DNA of 51,360 nt from Halopiger aswanensis (GTDB lineage Archaea; Halobacteriota; Halobacteria; Halobacteriales; Natrialbaceae), in contig NZ_RAPO01000010.1 in assembly GCF_003610195.1 (NCBI RefSeq), forward strand, positions 1 through 51,360, read 5' to 3'. Position 1 is the first letter of the stretch, and each line of letters begins with the position of its first letter. Positions 45,481-51,360 of this stretch are shown one piece after another. The position numbers and the translations under genes are program-made. Below the pieces are notes generated by a model. That model made no database searches and had not been told where the DNA came from. It saw nothing but the letters and a program-made list of their open reading frames with translations.

Positions 45481-46008
45481 CTATGGTTTCTCCCTCCGGT
45501 CGTCACGTTCGGTTCGGAGCGCTTCTGGATCCCGGACCACCGTACGGAAGTCATACGAGACCGGCACAGCCGATCCGGTCTCGGTTTCCGTCTCGGATTC
45601 CTGTGGTTCAAGGTCCGACGGCGCGATCACGAAGACCCTCGGCCCTTCGTCGAGGACGCCCTGGACGTCCTTCGTCACGATGTCGGTCCGCGAAAGGTGG
45701 TCGTGGTATTCGAAGTTCTCCCCGTATCGAAAGCGTCTGTGATCGCGTTCGGACAGGACGAACGTATCGACCGGGTCTGATTGCGGAGCATCGATCGAGT
45801 ACGTGACCTCGATAGGCGTTATCTCGCCGAAGACCATCGTGTAGAACTGTCCCGGTGGAATTTCGATCTCGTCCGACGTCTCCATCCAGATGGCTTCATC
45901 TCGCGAATCGCGATACCACGTCGCGGCGTCAACACACCCACTCATCCCCGCCGACATGGCCGTCGCGCCCTGAAGCAACCGTCTCCGACCACAGGAGAGC
46001 CCGTCCAT
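45481..46008 (-). CDS. Putative Tat lipoprotein cotranscribed with M48 protease
   Basis: The 175-residue product begins MDGLSCGRRRLLQGATAMSA and then GMSGC: a twin-arginine motif and lipobox, with Cys25 as the likely lipid attachment. The remainder is an acidic, beta-rich extracellular domain (TPIEVTYSIDAPQ, DPVDTFVLSERDHRRF) that I cannot assign. The stop codon is immediately followed by the M48 start. Upstream there is a TATA-like box about 33 bases before the ATG. Its pairing with a membrane protease suggests a shared job at the cell surface. Confidence 0.7.
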   Translation of the reverse strand: MDGLSCGRRRLLQGATAMSAGMSGCVDAATWYRDSRDEAIWMETSDEIEIPPGQFYTMVFGEITPIEVTYSIDAPQSDPVDTFVLSERDHRRFRYGENFEYHDHLSRTDIVTKDVQGVLDEGPRVFVIAPSDLEPQESETETETGSAVPVSYDFRTVVRDPEALRTERDDRREKP

Positions 46009-46036
46009 TGTCGTTGGATCGGCTAAGACAACGACA

Positions 46037-46046
46037 GATTATTAAC
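46037..46046 (-). promoter_or_regulatory. TATA-like box for the lipoprotein-M48 operon
   Basis: GTTAATAATC on the minus strand lies about 33 bases before ATG 46008. This is good spacing for a near-leaderless haloarchaeal promoter. Confidence 0.5.
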
Positions 46047-46239
46047 ATTTCTCTGGCCGATCCGAAATCAGTTGGTGATCGTTTAGAGAACGGGTGATTT
46101 CGAGCGCTTGGGACGGGCGTTGGCGGGGAAGCACTCTCATAATGGGTGTTAGTTATTATTATACCGACGTCGATTGGGCTGATCTACACTTGAGTATCCA
46201 TCGGGCCAGGATTCAGCGTTGTAACTGGGGCCAGCATTC

Positions 46240-46281
46240 TTAACCAACGAAATGAATAGTCAGGGGGTGATTGTTGGTTAA
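46240..46281. repeat. Inverted repeat TTAACCAAC / GTTGGTTAA, copy 2
   Basis: Perfect 9-bp arms at 46240-46248 and 46273-46281, 24-base loop, lying 4 bases beyond the stop codon of the ArdC-like gene on the minus strand. The arms match those at 541-583, while the loops differ. Confidence 0.6.
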
Positions 46282-46285
46282 CTAC

Positions 46286-47218
46286 TCAGACATCAGTTTC
46301 GAGAACGTCGATGAGTTCCTCTGCCGTCCGACTGATCCGTCCGAGACGCTCGCGAACGATCTCGGGATCATCCGACACCCATGCAGCTAGATAGAATGCC
46401 GATCCGCTAGTGTCGAGTCCACAGTACCGTCCGATAACATAAGCAACGGCTTCGGCCTCGAGCTCCCGTTTCGACCGCTCGGTATCGTCATCGATGTTGA
46501 AGTGGAGCAGCGCGTGTGCGTATTCGTGGATCAGCGTACGGGCGAGATCGGCGGTGTTCTCCCGATCCCGGACCTCAACGCGCGGCTGCATATCGATGAG
46601 GCTGCGCTGCTTGCAGATACCCTTCACCTCACCGTGCGTCCACTCCGCTTCCGGAACGATCCGAACCGTCACGCCGAGCTCATCCGCGACGTCAGTGAGT
46701 CGGTTGATGAGGTCGTCGGCGTCCCCGGTTGCTTCAGTCTCGAGTTCAGGGAGTGGTTCGCCTTCGGTCTGGGAAATGTCGAACACCGGCGTGGGCTTGA
46801 ACCCGACCAGTCCCTCCGACCACTCCTCTGGTGGCGTCTCGTCGTACTCACAGTCACTGTCTTTGTGGTAACTCGGCGAGTTCTCACACTCCGGACACTG
46901 CTTCGTGATGATCGGCGCCCAGATCCAGATGGCCGACTCGCCTTCTTGGACGTACCGATCGAACTCCTCCTGCCAGGTTTGGTAGCCTGCAACCCGAGTC
47001 ACCTCGGGACACTGCTGTTTGATCAGGAGCGTGTTTCGGTAGGAGTAGTTGTGAAGGCGACTCTGGGCGTCGAGCCACTCTTGGAACTCGTCGCTGGCCT
47101 GCGCGTCGTCGACGCCGGCGATGAGGTCGTCGATCCATTGTTCGATGGTACTGTTCATCTCGTCGGATCGTGTGTCGGTCTGGTTGAATGAGATCGACGA
47201 GTCGCTGGTCGTAGCCAT
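46286..47218 (-). CDS. ArdC-like antirestriction protein with M78-type metallopeptidase domain
   Basis: 310 residues. The N-terminal part (about 22-105) matches the ArdC N-terminal ssDNA-binding domain: SYRNTLLIKQQCPEVTRVAG, then YQTWQEEFDRYVQEGE and AIWIWAPI. A Cys insertion (Cys108, Cys111, Cys123) may bind zinc. The C-terminal part has HEYAH (231-235) and a following ELEAEAVAY, the zinc peptidase signature of ArdC and ImmA/IrrE proteins. ArdC proteins protect incoming single-stranded plasmid DNA and block restriction, so this gene suggests a conjugative or mobile context. The inverted repeat lies just after its stop and a tandem palindrome lies upstream of its start. Confidence 0.85.
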   Translation of the reverse strand: MATTSDSSISFNQTDTRSDEMNSTIEQWIDDLIAGVDDAQASDEFQEWLDAQSRLHNYSYRNTLLIKQQCPEVTRVAGYQTWQEEFDRYVQEGESAIWIWAPIITKQCPECENSPSYHKDSDCEYDETPPEEWSEGLVGFKPTPVFDISQTEGEPLPELETEATGDADDLINRLTDVADELGVTVRIVPEAEWTHGEVKGICKQRSLIDMQPRVEVRDRENTADLARTLIHEYAHALLHFNIDDDTERSKRELEAEAVAYVIGRYCGLDTSGSAFYLAAWVSDDPEIVRERLGRISRTAEELIDVLETDV

Positions 47219-47561
47219 GATATCACTAACTCGCGTTCACGGTGACTGCGGCAGTTCAGAATGCGCCGCACCCCTCTGGGGTGCACAAACAACTCGGCTC
47301 GAGCGCCACTGGCGTTCGTGGTTTTTGTTTATGACGCTGATTGAACGAGTTGCTTGAGAATTGGTAGCTCTCTCAGCGAATTTTTGAGCCAGAAAATGCG
47401 CCTAAGTACCATGATTAGCTCTCCTGTATCGTGATGTGACTCGAGAATGGTCTTTCGTTTCTAGTCTATCTACCACAGATGTCTGTTACAGATGTCTGTA
47501 ATAGGTATCCAACAAGACAGAGTGGGCATAGCGATCGACCATCGTATGTTAGAATAGGGAC
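47219..47561. other. Spacer upstream of the ArdC-like gene
   Basis: AT-richer DNA without supported genes. It includes the tandem element at 47475-47499. Confidence 0.4.
47475..47499. promoter_or_regulatory. Tandem ACAGATGTCTGT element
   Basis: ACAGATGTCTGT occurs at 47475-47486 and again at 47488-47499, separated by one base. Each unit has inverted ACAGA / TCTGT half-sites. It lies about 257 bases upstream of the ArdC-like start and could be an operator. Confidence 0.45.
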
Positions 47562-48263
47562 TTATCGCGATGGAACGCGACTACCGCGACCCGCATACGA
47601 CGCTAACGGATTGGTGATGTGGATGCACTCGAGCACATTGATTACGATACTCTCGAGGCGATCCTCCAGACGGTACGGCTCAGACCACTCGAGCCCCATC
47701 CACGTAGGCCCAGTAACGCGCTCGGTATTCGTCCATGGAACAGGTCCGCGACCAGGCGCACTGTTCGGCTCCGTTTCGCCCTCTGGTAATGGCCCACCGA
47801 CAATCCCGTCTTTGCTGTAACTCGATTGCTTGTAGCCGTCGATGATCCGTCCGAAGTTCGCCGTCGGACTTTCGCCCATCTCGCGTCGCGCTAGCGCGAT
47901 CAACGCAGCCTCGATGGCTTTCCGCTCTTGCTTGTCTTCTGCCGCTGGTGGAACTGCATACGAGACCTCGAGCGCAGGCCCGTATCGATCGCGGACGGCC
48001 CAGAGACACGGCGCAGCCGTGTGGGGATCTCGGTATGGCATTTCGTCGGCGTACACCCCGCGAGCAAGCGCACCAACCCGCCCACGTGTACTTCGGCCGG
48101 TTTCACCGATATACTCGAGTCCATCACGGCGCCGATGTCGAACGCGATAGAGCCCAGGCGCACTCGAGATGGTCTCCAGATCGCCATCTGCTCGATCGAG
48201 CGACAGCCACGGCGACCACTCGAGGCCAAACCAATCAGCGTCGTAAAACCCGGTCTCGTTCAT
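47562..48263 (-). CDS. GIY-YIG-like nuclease domain protein
   Basis: The 233-residue product has APGLYRVRHRRRDGLEYIGE (about 35-54), containing the paired GLY and YIG motifs of GIY-YIG endonucleases. Downstream come Arg60 and a helix with Glu in DKQERKAIEAALIALAR that could complete the active site. Start ATG 48263 overlaps the previous stop by 4 bases (ATGA), which is why it is preferred to ATG 48281. It is coupled to the DUF6884-like gene. The pair may act in DNA modification or defence. The remaining C-terminal 100 residues are unassigned. Confidence 0.65.
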   Translation of the reverse strand: MNETGFYDADWFGLEWSPWLSLDRADGDLETISSAPGLYRVRHRRRDGLEYIGETGRSTRGRVGALARGVYADEMPYRDPHTAAPCLWAVRDRYGPALEVSYAVPPAAEDKQERKAIEAALIALARREMGESPTANFGRIIDGYKQSSYSKDGIVGGPLPEGETEPNSAPGRGPVPWTNTERVTGPTWMGLEWSEPYRLEDRLESIVINVLECIHITNPLASYAGRGSRVPSR

Positions 48264-48688
48264 GTCCGCTCGTTGTACCATCCAAGTCGCTCACCAATCA
48301 TTAGGCCCTCGACTGGGAGCTCTATAGAAACCGCTGTCTCGTCGAGCAGCGGCAGCAGTTCCTCGTAGTACGCTTTGCCAGCGTGAAAGACAAGCGTCGT
48401 ATCTGCCTCGAGTAATCCGGCTGTATCTAACTCATCGAACGTTTCGGTCGCCCACGCTCGTTTCTCGCCTACCCGAGCTCCCGTGAGCGTCTCGTCGTAC
48501 GGTTCGATCGGCGGCCCATCCGGCTCGAGCAGCTGGTGCTTTGCCGACAACACATACCAGTCGTCGTGGTGCTGTTCACAGTATTGCCTGGCCTTACTGA
48601 ACAGCGACGAAGGCGAGTAGAGTTCACCTGGCGAAGCAGGTTCCTCGAGCTTGGTTTTCGTACAACTCACAAGACCGATTTCTCTCAT
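48260..48688 (-). CDS. DUF6884/YaaA-like protein
   Basis: From ATG 48688 the 142-residue product begins MREIGLVSCTKTKLEEPASP. Typical blocks follow: GELYSPSSLF, WYVLSAKHQLLEPD and PYDETL. This pattern marks the DUF6884 group, related to YaaA/DUF328-type folds and often found in DNA-modification or defence neighbourhoods. The longer start at 48718 would run further into the opposing gene. The ATG used here overlaps the ATG of the plus-strand gene at 48687, so the two divergent genes share their start-codon bases. Confidence 0.7.
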   Translation of the reverse strand: MREIGLVSCTKTKLEEPASPGELYSPSSLFSKARQYCEQHHDDWYVLSAKHQLLEPDGPPIEPYDETLTGARVGEKRAWATETFDELDTAGLLEADTTLVFHAGKAYYEELLPLLDETAVSIELPVEGLMIGERLGWYNERT

Positions 48689-49673
48689 GGATTTCTCTAC
48701 TGACAGGTTCCACTTCAATTCCTCGCACCTAGAATATACACCAATTCGGAAAGACCTAATTCCAGATCAAGCCGAAGAGCTCGCATTCAGTCATATTTTT
48801 GAATATTCATACACACTAGATGGTATGACCAATATCGATAGACGGCGGGCGGAAGTTGCAGAAGCAATCGCCGGACTCGGATACGACGGAATCATTCGAT
48901 TTGACGAATCCGAACCCGAATACGAGTTCCTCATCGCAGCAACCGAAGAGTTCGAGAGTACGAAACACCTGGCGTTGCTCACGATCCTCGCAACGACTCA
49001 GGATTATCAACTCAACGGGGATGCACAGCGGTTCTGGGAGACGTTAGAAGAGACCCTGCAGAACTGGGACACTCTTGATTCCGAATCGACGGTCAACGAG
49101 GTTCTGGCTGAGTTCATGGAACAACCGGTGAATGCCCGCCTTCGCGATCAGAAACAGGATCGGTTGGTTCGCATGATCGACAATGGATTCGGCGAGTGGT
49201 TCCTTACCCAGTACCCTGAGGTCGATCCATATCGAGTCTGGGAGGAGATCGCAGAGGCGCTTGAAACGACGATGGACAAAAAGACGGTCGTGCTTGCGGT
49301 CAAGGCCTACGACGAGTTCAATCTCATCGTCAACGGCGAGTATCTTGATCTCCCAACAGATGTGCCGATCCCCTGTGACCTGCAGGTAAAGCGAGTTGCT
49401 CGAGCAGCGGGCATTGTCGAAGACGAATCGACGGGAATCGTCATGGATGCGTGGGCAGATGTGATGGACCAGGTGAATGCGATCCTCGAGCGGCCAGTCT
49501 CGATGTTCCGCGTCGATAGTATCGTCTGGCAGGCCGGACAAATAATCTCGGACCATAACGACCAGAAGAACCCGAGTCAGCAGGCCCTTCGCACTCACTT
49601 CAAAAATACGGGGCTCTCGGAGGAGCAAGCACAGCGACTCGCGAGAGAATTCACCATTACTCTATCCGCCTAA
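48687..49673 (+). CDS. Possible HhH-type DNA glycosylase/lyase-like protein
   Basis: The 328-residue product begins MDFSTDRFHFNSSHLEYTPI. Its second half resembles archaeal 8-oxoguanine glycosylases (AGOG): KKTVVLAVKAYDEFNLIVNG, PIPCDLQVKRVARAAGI and FRVDSIVWQAGQI, matching the order of a helix, a basic helix-hairpin-helix region and a late Asp. The first half is helical. If correct, it removes damaged or modified bases. The divergent DUF6884 and GIY-YIG genes would fit a modified-DNA theme. The family call is by pattern only and may be wrong. Confidence 0.5.
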   Translation: MDFSTDRFHFNSSHLEYTPIRKDLIPDQAEELAFSHIFEYSYTLDGMTNIDRRRAEVAEAIAGLGYDGIIRFDESEPEYEFLIAATEEFESTKHLALLTILATTQDYQLNGDAQRFWETLEETLQNWDTLDSESTVNEVLAEFMEQPVNARLRDQKQDRLVRMIDNGFGEWFLTQYPEVDPYRVWEEIAEALETTMDKKTVVLAVKAYDEFNLIVNGEYLDLPTDVPIPCDLQVKRVARAAGIVEDESTGIVMDAWADVMDQVNAILERPVSMFRVDSIVWQAGQIISDHNDQKNPSQQALRTHFKNTGLSEEQAQRLAREFTITLSA

Positions 49674-49730
49674 TTACCGACGTACAATTCCTACAACCTC
49701 GTACATCAAATCGACATGAAGACAGTCAAT

Positions 49731-50207
49731 CTACGGTGGATTCTCAGCGGTATTGAGATCACCGAACGTACCCTGATCATACGCGCGCCGCCAGAGTTTC
49801 AAGACCGCTCGAGCGACCAATCGAGGTTCTTCGACCTGAATACACGATTGAGCTGCTGTCTCTGATGGTGCATCTGGTGGCTGATGAAAATGCTTCTTGG
49901 CCGAGTGGGGATTCGGATGCTTATCGAATCGCCAGTTTCTCCCATCCGAATCAGTATAATGAAAGCGATATGCCCCGGACGTGTACCAAGTAATATCGAT
50001 TCGACACCACTCAGCGTCACCAATTCCATCTGCAAATCGAATCCGGAGTTCCTGCGGATCAAGGACACTGTCGAATTGCGCTTGTTCTATGAGCGGCTCT
50101 TCTTCGATGACAATGTCCCGAATCCGCTGCATGGTCATAACATCTGGGACGCCCAGATCAGTAGAACGCTCTGCTGACGGAATCCCAACGGAATCGTCGC
50201 CCGTCAT
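49731..50207 (-). CDS. Unknown 158-aa protein, likely partner of the upstream regulator
   Basis: The core shows AEWCRIDITWYTSGAYRFHY and NWRFDKHPNPHSAKKHFHQP, an Arg-Phe-Asp-x-His-Pro-Asn pattern seen in haloarchaeal small proteins encoded after a helix-turn-helix gene. It follows the regulator at 50211 by 3 bases on the same strand, so the two form an operon. This arrangement recalls a toxin-antitoxin pair in which this protein would be the effector. That is inference from layout. Confidence 0.6.
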   Translation of the reverse strand: MTGDDSVGIPSAERSTDLGVPDVMTMQRIRDIVIEEEPLIEQAQFDSVLDPQELRIRFADGIGDAEWCRIDITWYTSGAYRFHYTDSDGRNWRFDKHPNPHSAKKHFHQPPDAPSETAAQSCIQVEEPRLVARAVLKLWRRAYDQGTFGDLNTAENPP

Positions 50208-50210
50208 CGA

Positions 50211-50807
50211 TTAGGCCGAAAGATCGCTGGATTCGCCGGCAAAGGATCCGTACGTAGTGTCGCTCCCATCAGCTCGTATGCTACTGTCGTCACGCTCATG
50301 ATCCGGATCGAAGTCGTACAACGAGAGCGCAGCTTGAGCGAGTTTCAAATTCTCCTCGAGTGATTTCCATCTCGAAATGGCGGTCCATCCCTCCCCGTCG
50401 TCCGCCTCGAGCTCTAAGGCGAGATCATCGGGATCGGTGACGTCGTACTCCTCTTGGTAGGCGTTGATCTTCCCCTTCAGGTCGCGAATCCCATCGACGA
50501 GTTCTGCTTTCGTCAGTTCGGCATGTAAGTCTTGAATGCGATTCATCGCAATCGTTTCTCGAGATCGTTTGTACCGAATTCCTTGTCCAGTATCGTCAGT
50601 TTCGGCGACTCCAGCATCAGCGAGCGTATTCAGGTGCTTGCGAGCACTTGGTTCACTCACTCGAGCCCGTTCTGCAATCGCTTTTGCGTACTGGTGTGAG
50701 GTCGTTGCTAACAGAACCTCTTTGACGCGCTCAAACGGCGTTGTCTCTGTTTTCCATTCCTCGACCACGGACTCGTTCACATCGCCGTCCCACAGATGAT
50801 TCGACAT
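50211..50807 (-). CDS. Winged-helix regulator (DUF7342-like)
   Basis: The 198-residue product starts MSNHLWDGDVNESVVEEWKT. Residues about 25-80 form a winged helix (TTSHQYAKAIAERARVSEPS, then ARKHLNTLADAGVAETDD). A helical stretch (about 85-180) and an acidic tail follow. Proteins with this N-terminal sequence and layout are common haloarchaeal regulators paired with a small downstream gene, as here. ATG 50807 is chosen over 50816 because it gives the usual MSN-type start. Likely autoregulator of the two-gene operon. Confidence 0.7.
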   Translation of the reverse strand: MSNHLWDGDVNESVVEEWKTETTPFERVKEVLLATTSHQYAKAIAERARVSEPSARKHLNTLADAGVAETDDTGQGIRYKRSRETIAMNRIQDLHAELTKAELVDGIRDLKGKINAYQEEYDVTDPDDLALELEADDGEGWTAISRWKSLEENLKLAQAALSLYDFDPDHERDDSSIRADGSDTTYGSFAGESSDLSA

Positions 50808-50907
50808 GGTTCTCACTCATTCTATGGGGTAGAGATAAAAATAGCTTTCTAGCAAATAACTATATTTCCACCGTTGGGTCTGAGTTGTCCTCGAGGTCGC
50901 TCAAAAT

Positions 50908-51056
50908 TCGTCACGAGTAGAGTTCTCGAAACAATGCTACACGCTTCATCAGCACATCGGACACGAAATTCTGGCGTTGGAGATTGCGAACGACCACGTT
51001 CACCTGTTCGTGCAAACAGACCCGAAGTACAGTCCGGCTGACATCGCTCGTCAGTT
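50908..51056 (+). pseudogene. IS200/IS605-type TnpA remnant
   Basis: The frame includes HQHIGHEILALEIANDHVHL, then FVQTDPKYSPADIARQL. This contains the His-x-His motif of Y1 (HUH) transposases. The N-terminal part is missing or garbled, and the reading is cut at its right end by the IS6 element, so the gene is dead. The catalytic Tyr region is absent. Confidence 0.7.
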
Positions 51057-51360
51057 GGCACCGTCTAGTTAGCGCAGTTTGAGAAGTGAGCAGGTCGTAG
51101 AGTTTGGTTGGAACTATGCTCGCAGACCTGCTCAGCGAGTGCTACGCGGCGGAATTTGATGAATCTTGGGAGCGTGAGCGGACGGCAACACCCGTCAGGG
51201 TGTTTGCCGTCCGTCTCCACGCGACCGGTTGTTCTCTCCGTGAGACACAAGCAATTCTTCGCTTGATTGGCGTAGAACGCTCTCATCAAGCAATCTGGAA
51301 CTGGGTACATCGGCTGGCTGACAGCGTGCCAGACCCGCCGACGGCGCAGCCGTCGCGGGT
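51057..51360 (+). mobile_element. Start of a second IS6-family element (truncated by window)
   Basis: The inverted repeat GGCACCGTCTAGTTAGCG begins at 51057. It matches over at least 20 bases the right end of the element at 5873-6615, in the opposite orientation. It inserted into the IS200-type remnant. Confidence 0.8.
51116..51360 (+). CDS. IS6-family transposase, N-terminal part
   Basis: ATG 51116 begins MLADLLSECYAAEFDESWER, nearly identical to the transposase at 5882-6556. It includes the helix-turn-helix region (CSLRETQAILRLIGVERSHQ) and runs open to the window edge. The catalytic residues lie beyond the window. The two elements face opposite directions about 44 kb apart. Confidence 0.85.
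   Translation, partial: MLADLLSECYAAEFDESWERERTATPVRVFAVRLHATGCSLRETQAILRLIGVERSHQAIWNWVHRLADSVPDPPTAQPSR

Noticed and set aside
1-51360. CRISPR array or tRNA/rRNA genes
   Set aside because: No regularly spaced repeats and no recognisable tRNA cloverleaf or rRNA segment were found by reading. Very degenerate cases cannot be excluded without a program.

Overview
The window reads as an accessory region of a haloarchaeon (class Halobacteria). Most proteins are strongly acidic and lysine-poor, the coding DNA is GC-rich, several genes have TATA-like boxes about 25-35 bases before the start codon as in leaderless archaeal transcripts, and there are Tat-type lipoprotein leaders and IS6-type and IS200-type insertion elements of haloarchaeal character. 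An OB-fold single-strand-binding protein and an ArdC-like antirestriction protein point to a plasmid, integrated element or genomic island. No rRNA, tRNA or CRISPR array was seen.

Layout. Positions 1-7.7 kb are patchy and lower in GC: a truncated lipoprotein gene, a small zinc-finger protein, an RPA-like OB-fold protein, a GmrSD-type (DUF262/DUF1524) restriction enzyme, an IS6-family element, and a HEAT-repeat gene remnant cut by that element. Positions 7.7-46 kb form a dense, high-GC block. It holds two HEAT-repeat proteins (one of about 2027 residues), a metallophosphoesterase, several unrecognised proteins with internal paralogy, a DUF457/YdjM-like membrane hydrolase and a ubiquitin-like conjugation operon (UBL, E2-like, UBL, E2-like, JAMM-E1 fusion with a C-terminal membrane anchor). 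It continues with a large tubulin-like GTPase followed by a type I membrane protein, a poly-gamma-glutamate-hydrolase-like zinc enzyme, and three multi-pass membrane proteins with M48 metalloprotease domains. Positions 46-51 kb hold plasmid or defence-type genes: ArdC-like protein, GIY-YIG nuclease, DUF6884-like protein, a DNA-glycosylase-like protein, a regulator plus partner pair, an IS200 remnant and the start of a second IS6 copy in opposite orientation to the first.

How the genes may work together. The central operon encodes all the steps of a small ubiquitin-like pathway: two modifiers, two E2-fold proteins, an E1 and a JAMM peptidase. The two UBL/E2 pairs are complementary. The first UBL ends in Gly-Gly-Gly but its E2 lacks the active-site Cys. 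The second UBL lacks the di-glycine but its E2 has a Cys exactly where canonical E2s have it. Surrounding genes supply large scaffolds (HEAT), a cytoskeletal-type GTPase, membrane proteases and two families of small paralogous proteins whose copies lie on both sides of the conjugation operon. That distribution is my main reason for treating 7.7-46 kb as one functional unit, probably membrane-associated. Its biological role (defence, membrane remodelling, protein quality control) cannot be read from the sequence.
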